Below the pieces are notes generated by a model. That model worked only from the letters and a program-made list of their open reading frames with translations. It had not been told where the DNA came from and ran no database searches. A DNA stretch of 64,000 nt from an uncultured Metabacillus sp. (GTDB lineage Bacteria > Bacillota > Bacilli > Bacillales > Bacillaceae), in assembly GCF_947503125.1 (NCBI RefSeq), contig NZ_CANNCR010000018.1, positions 1 through 64,000 of the forward strand, given 5' to 3'. This document shows, in pieces, positions 34,751-43,107 of this stretch. Every line of letters starts with the position of its first letter. Position 1 is the first letter of the stretch. The position numbers were made by a program, and so were the translations under genes.

Positions 34751-36091
34751 ATGGCAAAGGAAATTTTCATGCCGAAATTAAGCAGTACGATGGAAGTCGG
34801 AACCCTCCTTCAATGGTTTAAAGATGAAGGAGAGTCGGTAGAAATTGGGGAACCCTTGTTTGAAATTATGACAGACAAAATCAATATTGAAGTAGAGTCT
34901 TATGAAGATGGGATTTTACTAAAAAAATACTTTGACGTGGATCAGGAAGTTCCTGTAAATCAAATCATTGGCTATATTGGTGAGGAAAGTGAAAAAGTAC
35001 CTGCGGAATCACCAGGGATCTCTTCAGGAGACTCAAGTGAGGAAGGCATTGCAGCAAGCCCAGAGGAAAAGGATGCATCAAGCACTGTTGAAGAAAAACA
35101 ACCAGATTCAGCTGAAAAGATACGGGCAACTCCTGCGGCAAGAAGAGTTGCAAGAGAAAAGAAAATCGCGCTCACTCTTGTAACCGGCAGCGGACCAAAT
35201 GGCCGTATTCATGAAAAAGATGTGAAGCATATGTCTGAGAATAAGGCAGCAGCTGTAAAAATGACACCGCTCGCTAGAAAAATTGCCCAATCAGAACAAG
35301 TGGATGTTTCAAAAATAACGGGTACAGGTACAAACGGAAAAATCGTAAAAGACGATCTTGTAAGTCCCCGAAGAGGTCAGAATGCCGTAGCAGAAACAAA
35401 TCAATCAAACCGTAAAAAGCTTTCTGGTATGCGAAAAGTGATCGCAGATCGTATGCAAAAAAGCGTAACAACTGCCCCACATGTTACGTTAACAAGTGAT
35501 ATCGATATGACAAAGGTAAAAGAATTACGTGGGCAGCTTTTGCCAACAATCGAGAAACAAACTGGCTATCGTTTATCATTCACTGAAGTCATTATCAAAG
35601 CGGCAGGTATGGTTCTCTCACGTTATCCATCTGTTAATGCCTCGATAATCAATGATGAAATTGTGATGAACGAACAAATAAACATTGGCTTGGCAGTTGC
35701 ACTTGAGGATGGCTTAATAGTACCGGTGTTAAAGGATGTTAATAAAAAAGGATTAAGTATATTAACATCTGAAGCGAAAGATATTGGAAAACGAGCAAGG
35801 GAGTTAAAGTTACGTCCAGATGAAATGAAGGGCTCGACCTTCACGATTAGTAATCTTGGTATGTATGCGATTGATACGTTTACTCCAATTATTAATTTGC
35901 CAGAAACAGCGATCTTAGGTGTAGGAAGAATTCAAGATAAGCCGGTTGTGATCAATCAGGAAATTGTGATACGACCAATGATGGCAGTCAGTCTTTCCTT
36001 TGATCACCGGGCAATTGATGGTGCTCCTGCCGCTGCATTTTTAACAGAGCTTAAACATGTACTGGAAAATCCATTTGAATTGCTAGTTTAG
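34751..36091 (+). CDS. acoC: Dihydrolipoamide acyltransferase E2 with two E3-binding domains
   Basis: 446-residue E2 core that moves the acyl group from lipoate to CoA. It has one lipoyl domain (modified Lys43 in EIMTDKINIEVES), an acidic Ser/Glu linker and two consecutive peripheral-subunit-binding domains: about 124-159 (ATPAARRVAREKKIALTLV) and about 170-203 (MTPLARKIAQSEQVDVSKI). The catalytic domain ends LSFDHRAIDG (His419, Asp423). B. subtilis AcoC has, as I recall, only one binding domain, so the second is unusual. ATG follows AAGGAGGGATGATCG. Confidence 0.93.
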   Translation: MAKEIFMPKLSSTMEVGTLLQWFKDEGESVEIGEPLFEIMTDKINIEVESYEDGILLKKYFDVDQEVPVNQIIGYIGEESEKVPAESPGISSGDSSEEGIAASPEEKDASSTVEEKQPDSAEKIRATPAARRVAREKKIALTLVTGSGPNGRIHEKDVKHMSENKAAAVKMTPLARKIAQSEQVDVSKITGTGTNGKIVKDDLVSPRRGQNAVAETNQSNRKKLSGMRKVIADRMQKSVTTAPHVTLTSDIDMTKVKELRGQLLPTIEKQTGYRLSFTEVIIKAAGMVLSRYPSVNASIINDEIVMNEQINIGLAVALEDGLIVPVLKDVNKKGLSILTSEAKDIGKRARELKLRPDEMKGSTFTISNLGMYAIDTFTPIINLPETAILGVGRIQDKPVVINQEIVIRPMMAVSLSFDHRAIDGAPAAAFLTELKHVLENPFELLV

Positions 36092-36103
36092 GAGGTGCAA
36101 AGA

Positions 36104-37513
36104 ATGTCAAAAAGCTATGATATTGTCGTTATAGGCGGAGGACCTGGCGGCTATGTTTCCGCTATCCAAGCAGCTGAATTAGGGAAAAGCGTAGCGTTGA
36201 TAGAAGCAGAATTTTTGGGCGGCACCTGTTTAAATCGCGGGTGTATCCCGTCAAAAACATTCCTCAGACATGCGGAAATCATTGAATCGATTGAACAAGC
36301 AAAAGCTTGGGGCTTTGAAACAGGTGAGCTCACCTTTTCATTTGAGAAAATGAAAAAACGAAAAGATGATGTTATACATCGGTTGCGCAACGGGATTTCC
36401 TTCTTAATGAAACAAGGTAAAATTGATGTTTATGAAGGATTTGGCATGATAGAAACCCAAAACCAAATTAAGATTGTCTCAAATGAACAGTATGAGTACA
36501 TTCAAGCAGATAAAATCATCATTGCTACAGGTTCTACACCAGTCGTACCGGGCATACCTGGACTTGAAGCTGTGCAATTCGATACAAGTGATTCGATTTT
36601 TGATTTGCCTAAGATACCAGAGTCGATCACCATTATCGGCGGTGGTGTGATCGGTGTTGAGTTTGCTTGTATTTTTGCCAGCTTAAACACGAACGTAACA
36701 ATCATCGAAATGGCTGATCGTCTTGTACCGAGTGAAGATAAAGACGCTTCAAAGCTTTTAGAAAAGCAATTAAAGAAAAAAGGAGTGCAGATTTTAACTG
36801 GCACTACCCTCGAACGTGTTGAACAAACAGATCAACTCAAACACATCATTTGTACCAACAAAAAAGGTAATGAAAAAATTGTTGAATCAGAAATCTTGAT
36901 TGTGTGTATTGGTAGAAAGCCAAATCTCTCTGCTATAGCACAAATAAAGCTTGAAATGGACGGACCATTTATCAAAGTTAATGAAAAAATGGAAACAAGT
37001 TTAGCAAATGTTTATGCAGTAGGGGATGTCGTGGGAGGTTATCAGCTAGCACATGTAGCAAGCGCTGAAGGTATTGTTGCGGCAAATAATGCTTCAGGTG
37101 TTGCTGACACAATTGATTATAAAGTTGTCCCTCGTTGCATCTATACACTTCCTGAAATCGCTAGCGTTGGTATGACAGAAGATGAAGCGCGTGGAAAAGG
37201 CCTTGCAGTCATAACGGAAAAATTTGATCACGTTGGTAACGGAAAGGCCCTTACCATCGGCGAAACATCGGGCTTCACAAAGATTGTCTACGAAGAAAAA
37301 TACGGAGAGATCATCGGAGTAACAATGGTTGGACCACATGTAACGGAAATGATTTCAGAAGCTTCAGCTTTTATGTATTTAGAAGGAACCGTAGATGAAG
37401 CAGCTAAAATGATCCATCCTCACCCAACGGTATCTGAAACCTTTTATGAAGCAGCGCTGAATCTAGCGAATAAGGAAAGAAAGAAACGAAAAGAAATAGT
37501 GAAAACTACTTGA
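36104..37513 (+). CDS. acoL: Dihydrolipoamide dehydrogenase E3
   Basis: FAD-dependent enzyme reoxidising dihydrolipoamide with NAD, 469 residues. FAD motif VVIGGGPGGYVSAIQAAELG, redox disulfide GGTCLNRGCIPSK (Cys42-Cys47), NAD motif IIGGGVIGVEFA, ANVYAVGDV, and the active-site HPHPTVSET near the C-terminus. ATG 36104 follows AGGAGGTG; the GTG at 36095 lies in that site. A dedicated E3 completes a self-sufficient four-gene complex. Confidence 0.94.
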   Translation: MSKSYDIVVIGGGPGGYVSAIQAAELGKSVALIEAEFLGGTCLNRGCIPSKTFLRHAEIIESIEQAKAWGFETGELTFSFEKMKKRKDDVIHRLRNGISFLMKQGKIDVYEGFGMIETQNQIKIVSNEQYEYIQADKIIIATGSTPVVPGIPGLEAVQFDTSDSIFDLPKIPESITIIGGGVIGVEFACIFASLNTNVTIIEMADRLVPSEDKDASKLLEKQLKKKGVQILTGTTLERVEQTDQLKHIICTNKKGNEKIVESEILIVCIGRKPNLSAIAQIKLEMDGPFIKVNEKMETSLANVYAVGDVVGGYQLAHVASAEGIVAANNASGVADTIDYKVVPRCIYTLPEIASVGMTEDEARGKGLAVITEKFDHVGNGKALTIGETSGFTKIVYEEKYGEIIGVTMVGPHVTEMISEASAFMYLEGTVDEAAKMIHPHPTVSETFYEAALNLANKERKKRKEIVKTT

Positions 37514-37538
37514 TTGAATTTTAAGAATATTTTATAAT
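37510..37538 (+). promoter_or_regulatory. Sigma-A promoter of the gat-type operon
   Basis: TTGATT (overlapping the E3 stop codon), 17-base spacer, perfect TATAAT. Confidence 0.8.
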
Positions 37539-37548
37539 TTTTACAAAA

Positions 37549-37572
37549 GTAACATGTAAGAACAAATGTAAA
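37549..37572 (+). promoter_or_regulatory. Shared operator, site 3
   Basis: Starts GTAACATGTAA and ends GAACAAATGTAAA, ten bases after the -10. Same element as at 30689 and 32712. Confidence 0.75.
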
Positions 37573-37651
37573 TGATGTTCTGACATGTTATGATAAAGAG
37601 TTTTTGAAAAGAGTATAGTAAGAAATATTTTTGAGTAAAGGGGAGGAATAA

Positions 37652-38128
37652 ATGGGGGAGTTATTTTGTTTAGATCAACAAGTTGTTTTTTTAGATGTTG
37701 AAGCAGAAAAAAGTGAAGAAGTCATTACGTTTCTTTATGAAAAATTGAAAGATTTAAACTATGTAAAAGAATCATTTCTACAGGCTATCTTGGAAAGAGA
37801 AAATGTTTATCCAACAGGATTGCCATTGGCAAATATGGGGGTAGCTATTCCACATACAGACCCTGAACATATTGTCAGCCCCATGATTTCGTTCGCTAAA
37901 TTGTATAAACCGGTACAATTTCAAATGATGGGAAATCCAGGGGAAACCGTTGATGCCGATATCGTATTTATGTTGGCGATCAAAGAACCAGAAAAACAAC
38001 TTGTGATGTTAGAAAGACTAATGGGGGTTTTTCAAAACGAAGAAACGATGTCACGATTACAAGATGCAAAAAGTGCTGAAGCAGTAACAAATATACTTAA
38101 TAAAGAACTAAATCGAGTAAGTAATTAG
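37652..38128 (+). CDS. gatA: PTS EIIA, galactitol type
   Basis: 158-residue cytosolic phosphocarrier of the fructose/mannitol EIIA fold. The phosphorylated histidine is in GVAIPHTD (His68), preceded by LERENVYPTGLPL as in GatA. It takes phosphate from HPr and passes it to GatB. ATG 37652 follows AAGGGGAGGA. First gene of an operon under the shared operator. Confidence 0.9.
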   Translation: MGELFCLDQQVVFLDVEAEKSEEVITFLYEKLKDLNYVKESFLQAILERENVYPTGLPLANMGVAIPHTDPEHIVSPMISFAKLYKPVQFQMMGNPGETVDADIVFMLAIKEPEKQLVMLERLMGVFQNEETMSRLQDAKSAEAVTNILNKELNRVSN

Positions 38129-38149
38129 AGATGTTAAGGGCGTTAAAAA

Positions 38150-38163
38150 TGTAAGCGCTATCT
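38150..38163 (+). promoter_or_regulatory. cre site between gatA and gatC
   Basis: TGTAAGCGCTATCT fits the CcpA consensus at all fixed positions. It lies inside the operon, 20 bases before gatC, so it could act as a transcription roadblock. Confidence 0.7.
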
Positions 38164-38182
38164 ATACTGAGGAGGTGGATGA

Positions 38183-39601
38183 ATGATTAAACAGGCTGTT
38201 GATTTTGTTTTGGATTTGGGTCCTACAATCATGCTTCCGATTATTATGACGATTTTTGGAATGCTGCTTAAACAAGGGTTTAAAAAGTCATTTACAGCAG
38301 GTGTAACAATCGGAATTGGGTTTGTAGGTGTGAATCTCGTTATTGGTCTTTTAACTAGTGCTCTTGGGCCTGCCGCACAGGCTATGGTGACTTCTTTAGG
38401 TCTAAATTTGGATATATTAGATGTCGGCTGGCCAATTGGGGCTGCAATATCATTTGGAACACCAGTTGCACCACTTATGATTCCATTAGTTTTACTTTTA
38501 AATGTAGTGATGCTTTCACTAAATGTAACCAAGACACTTAATGTAGATATTTGGAACTTTTGGCATTTAATCTTTGCGGCATCTGTAACCTATTATGCCT
38601 ATGACAACATGGTTTTAGCATTAGTAGTGGGACTAATTGTGTCAGCTATTACGCTTAAATTAGCTGATTGGACCGCACCTGCAGTCGAGCATCATTTCGG
38701 ATTAAATGGTGTTTCAATGGCTCATTCTGAAACAGTTAATTTTGCACCGATTACGTATGCTAGTAATCGAATACTCGATAAAATTCCAGGTATAAATAAA
38801 CTTCATGCTGATCCAGAAACATTAAGTAAAAGATTTGGACTTTTTGGAGAACCGCTTGTTATGGGGTTAGTACTAGGGATGATTATCGGTTTACTTGGTG
38901 GATATGATGTGAAAGGCGTATTAATGCTGGGAGTTCAAATGGCAGCGGTATTAATTTTAATGCCTAGAATGGTTGCTTTATTAATGGAAGGGCTTATTCC
39001 AATTTCCGAAGGTGCCAGGGAAATGATTAATAAAAGGTTTCCAGGAAAGGATGTCTATATCGGATTAGATACAGCAATCGTAATTGGCACACCATCAAAC
39101 ATGGCCGTTGCGTTAATCATGGTCCCAATTACCATTCTTCTGGCTGTTACCCTTCCATACAATGGAATGTTGCCGTTTGCAGATTTCTCTGTGTTGCCAT
39201 TCACAGTTGTCTGGGCGGTTGCAGCCGCAAGAGGAAATATCATTAGGGGGATCATTAATAGTATCGTAACGTTAATGATTGTATTCTTTATAGCTACCAA
39301 TCTTGCAGACTTGGCAACCACGATGGGCAGGGCTGTTGGATTTGACTTCCCAGAAGGAGCTACCAGCATTTCTGGCATCGATTTAGGATCACATGTTATT
39401 CCATGGATTATTGTTCGCTTATTAGATCCAAGTAATCCATATTTTATAGGTGCTATTATTGCTGCAATTGCCTATGCATTACTATGGTTTTGGGTTCGGA
39501 ATGATATCAAAAAACAATATGCAAAACAGATGGGATTGGATCCAGTAACATTAAAGGCTGAGCAAGTAATTGAGGCTAACGGAAATACAAAGAGTCTATA
39601 A
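38183..39601 (+). CDS. gatC: PTS EIIC, galactitol type
   Basis: 472-residue polytopic membrane transporter of the GatC family. It starts with FVLDLGPTIMLPIIMTIFGM and has the conserved GFVGVNLVIGLL, GWPIGAAISFGTPVAP and the substrate-region PISEGAREMINKRF. ATG follows GAGGAGGTG. The order A-C-B differs from the E. coli A-B-C order. The substrate is likely a polyol related to that of the Srl systems, since regulation is shared. Confidence 0.92.
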   Translation: MIKQAVDFVLDLGPTIMLPIIMTIFGMLLKQGFKKSFTAGVTIGIGFVGVNLVIGLLTSALGPAAQAMVTSLGLNLDILDVGWPIGAAISFGTPVAPLMIPLVLLLNVVMLSLNVTKTLNVDIWNFWHLIFAASVTYYAYDNMVLALVVGLIVSAITLKLADWTAPAVEHHFGLNGVSMAHSETVNFAPITYASNRILDKIPGINKLHADPETLSKRFGLFGEPLVMGLVLGMIIGLLGGYDVKGVLMLGVQMAAVLILMPRMVALLMEGLIPISEGAREMINKRFPGKDVYIGLDTAIVIGTPSNMAVALIMVPITILLAVTLPYNGMLPFADFSVLPFTVVWAVAAARGNIIRGIINSIVTLMIVFFIATNLADLATTMGRAVGFDFPEGATSISGIDLGSHVIPWIIVRLLDPSNPYFIGAIIAAIAYALLWFWVRNDIKKQYAKQMGLDPVTLKAEQVIEANGNTKSL

Positions 39602-39629
39602 AAGAAAATGAGGAATGGAGGAAACAAAC

Positions 39630-39908
39630 ATGGCAAAACGTATTTTAGTATCTTGTGGTACAGCAGTTGCAACTTCAACAGTAGTAGCAAAAAAGGTAGA
39701 GGAGGTTTTAAAGAGTAAAGGGTATGACGTGGTAGTTGAACAATGTAAAGCTTCAGAGGTCCCATCTAAGGCTGAACGAGCAGACCTTATTGTGACAACT
39801 ACACCAGTAAGCGGGGTAGGAAGTAAGCCTGTTATTCATACACTTTCTTTCCTTACAGGGGTAGGAGTAGAGGAGGATATTAAAAAAATTATCGAATATC
39901 TTGATTAA
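39630..39908 (+). CDS. gatB: PTS EIIB, galactitol type
   Basis: 92-residue phosphocarrier of the lactose/galactitol IIB fold: RILVSCGTAVATSTVVAKKV with active Cys9 in the P-loop, then ADLIVTTTPV. ATG 39630 is used because GGAGGAAA lies directly before it; ATG 39615 overlaps that site. Closes the gatACB set. Confidence 0.9.
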   Translation: MAKRILVSCGTAVATSTVVAKKVEEVLKSKGYDVVVEQCKASEVPSKAERADLIVTTTPVSGVGSKPVIHTLSFLTGVGVEEDIKKIIEYLD

Positions 39909-39947
39909 TATTTGCTTCATAGTAGTGGAAAGCCATTTATAAACCAA

Positions 39948-39999
39948 GGTGCTCGGTCTACTAAGGAAAAGGAGTTTACTTAGTGTGGACCTGAGCACC
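39948..39999 (+). terminator. Long hairpin after gatB
   Basis: GGTGCTC...GAGCACC outer stem, with inner GGTC/GGACC and CTAAG/CTTAG stems. The tail is only GTTTAG, so partial termination or mRNA processing is likely, lowering expression of the following dehydrogenase genes relative to the PTS. Confidence 0.6.
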
Positions 40000-40026
40000 G
40001 TTTAGAATAAAACTGGAGGAATGGTC

Positions 40027-40452
40027 ATGAAAAAATATGTTTATAGCAAACCAGATCTTTGGGTTTCTATTATTTTGCCTGTATTTTTAATGATGGGCTT
40101 ATTTCTTTGGGCCATTTATCGAAGTTTAATGGAAGGTCCTCTTCCATTCTATCAGTTACTTATCATCACGATGCCGCTTCTTTTGTTATCAACATTAATG
40201 GGTCTTCATAATCCTTCTTCTGTTACCGTTACAACCAATTCAATTATCTTTGAGGGGTTCGGCAGAAAGCATGAATATCTTTGGGAGGACATTGAAGGTT
40301 TGTCAGTAAAAAATTACGGATATGCTGGAAAATCCTTTATAAGAATTGGGAAATATCGTTTATTCGGAGGAAGGTATTGGATATCAAACAAAATGCATGG
40401 CTATAAGGAGCTGCTGAACTTTTTACAAACAAAATTTGGCCAATTGGGGTGA
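40027..40452 (+). CDS. Two-helix membrane protein with a PH-like tail
   Basis: 141 residues: two hydrophobic helices (VSIILPVFLMMGLFLWAIY and FYQLLIITMPLLLLSTLMG) and a cytosolic beta-rich segment resembling bacterial PH domains (SVTVTTNSIIFEGFGRKHEY and on). ATG 40027 is six bases after GGAGGA; ATG 40021 abuts it. It sits between gatB and the dehydrogenase in the polyol operon. Role unknown. Confidence 0.65.
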   Translation: MKKYVYSKPDLWVSIILPVFLMMGLFLWAIYRSLMEGPLPFYQLLIITMPLLLLSTLMGLHNPSSVTVTTNSIIFEGFGRKHEYLWEDIEGLSVKNYGYAGKSFIRIGKYRLFGGRYWISNKMHGYKELLNFLQTKFGQLG

Positions 40453-40456
40453 AAGA

Positions 40457-41482
40457 ATGAAGGCTGCTGTTTATTATGACAAAGGTGACTTTCGATTTCA
40501 GGAGATGCCTCTTCCATTAATAAAAGAAGATGAAGTTTTACTCAAAATGCATGCCTGTGGCTTATGTGGAACAGATATTCATAAGGCTTTGGAGAAGACA
40601 GTACCTCCTAAAACCGTACTAGGACATGAGGTTTCAGGAGAAATTGTCAAGATTGGAAGTGAAGTAGATGGTTATCAGGTTGGTGACAGGGTATTTGTTG
40701 CACACCATGTTCCTTGTTTTACATGCCATTATTGTAGAAAAGGATCTTATAGCTTATGCCCGCAATTTAAGCAAACAAATCTTGATCCTGGTGGATTTTC
40801 AGAATATATACGAGTCCCGTCATTACATGTTAAACATACAATGGGAAAAATTCCAGAGGATTTGAGCTATGAAGAAGGTGCCTTGGTTGAGCCAATTGCA
40901 TGTTGCCTTCATGGATTTGAGTCCATATTGTTTCAGCCTGGTGATTCAGTACTTATTATGGGTGCTGGTCAAATTGGTTGTATGCAAGTCCAAATTGCAA
41001 AGTATTTAATGGCAGGGAAAATAATGGTAAGTGATATTAACCCATATCGCTTAAATAAATCGTTAGAATTTGGTGCAGATTATGCGATTGATAGCAAGAA
41101 TGAGGATGTCGTTCAACAGATCATGGATATAACAGATGGATTGGGCGTAAATATTGCGATCATTTCAGCAGGGATCCAGTCCCTTTTGCCTCAAGCGATG
41201 GAATGTGTAGCAAGGGGAGGAACCATATTAGTTTTTGCTCCATTTAAAAACGAATTGGTTCCGGTACAAGCAGCACGATTCTTTAATGATGAAGTTAAGA
41301 TTATTGGCTCCTATTCCTCTAATCCATATAATTATCAGGTTGCTTTGGAAATGTTAAGAAATCGAGTATTTGATGTTGAAAAAATGGTGACTCATCGCTT
41401 TTCTCTAGCCCAGCTAAACGAGGCGATCGAATGTGCACATGATCCTAGTGAACAGGTTCTAAAGGTGTTAATAAAACCATAA
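40457..41482 (+). CDS. Zinc-dependent polyol dehydrogenase (MDR family)
   Basis: 341-residue medium-chain dehydrogenase. Catalytic zinc site: CGLCGTDIH (about 37-45) and GHEVSGEI. Structural zinc site: CFTCHYCRKGSYSLC with four cysteines. NAD motif GAGQIGCMQ. The family includes sorbitol and galactitol-1-phosphate dehydrogenases. In this operon it should oxidise the phosphorylated or free polyol brought in by the PTS. ATG 40457 follows GGGGTGAAAG; it starts four bases after the previous stop. Confidence 0.88.
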   Translation: MKAAVYYDKGDFRFQEMPLPLIKEDEVLLKMHACGLCGTDIHKALEKTVPPKTVLGHEVSGEIVKIGSEVDGYQVGDRVFVAHHVPCFTCHYCRKGSYSLCPQFKQTNLDPGGFSEYIRVPSLHVKHTMGKIPEDLSYEEGALVEPIACCLHGFESILFQPGDSVLIMGAGQIGCMQVQIAKYLMAGKIMVSDINPYRLNKSLEFGADYAIDSKNEDVVQQIMDITDGLGVNIAIISAGIQSLLPQAMECVARGGTILVFAPFKNELVPVQAARFFNDEVKIIGSYSSNPYNYQVALEMLRNRVFDVEKMVTHRFSLAQLNEAIECAHDPSEQVLKVLIKP

Positions 41483-41504
41483 TCTACAAATAATGGAGGG
41501 TGCC

Positions 41505-42218
41505 ATGTATCATTTCAATTTGAATAATAAAGTAGCACTGGTCACAGGTGTGGCAGATCATCTCGGTATCGAGATTTGTGAAATGCTTGAAAAAGCAGGT
41601 GCTTATGTATGGCAACACCAATTTAATGAAGACCATTTGGTTGAGGAGATTCTTACTAAACTTCGCACTGATGGTAGTAAAATACAAACAATAACAGGTG
41701 ATTTAAGAACTCCTTACACAGTAAAATCCTTAATCGGAGAGATATTGGATAAGAGTGGAAAAATAGATATCCTTATTAATTTATCAGAGATTGCTTCTCC
41801 AAGATCTTTACACGAATTAACACCTGAGGAATGGCTAGATACTTTTGCGGTTAATTTAGATGTTCCGTTTTTATGTTGCCAGGAGATTATACCTTTAATG
41901 GTGGAAAATGGAGGAGGAGTTATTGTTAATATTTCCTCCCAAGCAGCTGAGACCGGAGGAATAGGTCCCCATTATGCATCAACAAAAAGTGCTCTAGACT
42001 CGTTAACAAAAGGGATATTAAGAGAATATAAAGAAAAAGGAGTTAGGGTCAATACCATTTCTCCTTCTGTTCAACTTCATGATGAATCCTTATCGGAACA
42101 GATTAAAAAGAACATCAGAGCAACAATAGCCAATATGATTTTACTTTTAAGCTCATCCTCTACATGTTTGGTAAATGGGGAAACTCTTTTTATAGGCAAG
42201 GAGGCCACCATAAAATGA
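41505..42218 (+). CDS. Short-chain dehydrogenase/reductase 1
   Basis: 237-residue Rossmann-fold oxidoreductase with the active-site pattern NISSQ...YASTK. The N-terminal cofactor loop reads TGVADHLG, lacking the middle glycine of TGxxxGIG, so cofactor binding may be altered. ATG 41505 follows GGAGGG; ATG 41493 overlaps that site. Translationally coupled by ATGA overlap to the next SDR gene. Confidence 0.85.
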   Translation: MYHFNLNNKVALVTGVADHLGIEICEMLEKAGAYVWQHQFNEDHLVEEILTKLRTDGSKIQTITGDLRTPYTVKSLIGEILDKSGKIDILINLSEIASPRSLHELTPEEWLDTFAVNLDVPFLCCQEIIPLMVENGGGVIVNISSQAAETGGIGPHYASTKSALDSLTKGILREYKEKGVRVNTISPSVQLHDESLSEQIKKNIRATIANMILLLSSSSTCLVNGETLFIGKEATIK

Positions 42219-42949
42219 AGAATGTTTTAGTTATTGGGGGAGCGGCTGGTATTGGTAAGGACATTGCTTTGAGTTTCGTAATGGAAGGCAATACGGTGGC
42301 GATTGCTGACATTAATAAACAGGCTCTTACCAAAATGAAGAATGAATATGGAAAGGAAAATAAACTTTTTGTTTTTGAAGCAGATGCTAGCGAATGGAAG
42401 AGCATTGAAGATTTAGCAAAGCAAGTAAAGGAGCAAATTGGAACAATTGATCTTCTGGTCTACTCAGCAGGGATTACAAAGCGAATAAAATTTGAAGAAA
42501 TTGATTGGGAAACATGGAAGAAGACGATGGCCGTTAATTTGCATGGTTTATTTTATAGTATAAAGTCATTTTATCCTTTTTTAGAATTTGGAGGCAGTGT
42601 CGTCATTATAGGATCGGGTTCTGCCATAACAGGATCCGGCGGTGGAATCCACTATGCCTCTTCTAAAGGGGGAGCATTCGGATTCATGAGATCATTAGTA
42701 ACAGATTTAGGTAAGTTGGGGATAACTATTAATGTTTTGGCACCGAGAGTGATTGAATCTGAAATGCTTGATGCACTATATCCTTCACATGAAGCGAAGC
42801 AACAATTAACAAATGAAATTCCTATCGGGAGATTGGGAAAGCCTTCCGATATTACGAGTGCTGTTAAATATTTATGCAGTGATCAAGCTAAGTACATTCA
42901 TGGGCAAGTTATCTTATTAGATGGCGGGAGAACGTATAAAAGCTCCTAA
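42215..42949 (+). CDS. Short-chain dehydrogenase/reductase 2
   Basis: 244-residue SDR: cofactor motif IGGAAGIGKDIA, AGITKR after the NAG-type strand, and catalytic Ser plus YASSKGG. ATG 42215 overlaps the preceding stop by four bases (ATGA) and follows AAGGAGG; the longer frame from 42164 is internal to SDR 1. Sugar-alcohol oxidoreductase by context; substrate unknown. Confidence 0.9.
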   Translation: MKNVLVIGGAAGIGKDIALSFVMEGNTVAIADINKQALTKMKNEYGKENKLFVFEADASEWKSIEDLAKQVKEQIGTIDLLVYSAGITKRIKFEEIDWETWKKTMAVNLHGLFYSIKSFYPFLEFGGSVVIIGSGSAITGSGGGIHYASSKGGAFGFMRSLVTDLGKLGITINVLAPRVIESEMLDALYPSHEAKQQLTNEIPIGRLGKPSDITSAVKYLCSDQAKYIHGQVILLDGGRTYKSS

Positions 42950-42976
42950 TATAGAACAGCAATAAGAGATGAAGTT

Positions 42977-43016
42977 CACCTCCCTATTTATTAAAAGAGA
43001 GGTGTTTTCTCTTTTT
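42977..43016 (+). terminator. Terminator after the SDR genes
   Basis: CACCTC / GAGGTG stem, followed by TTTTCTCTTTTTGG. Confidence 0.7.
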
Positions 43017-43107
43017 GGTATAAAAACACACTCTTACCATAGCAGTCCAACCAGTAAATACGATATGATAGAACTAAAACATATAATCAAAGGCTTGAGG
43101 TGAAGCT

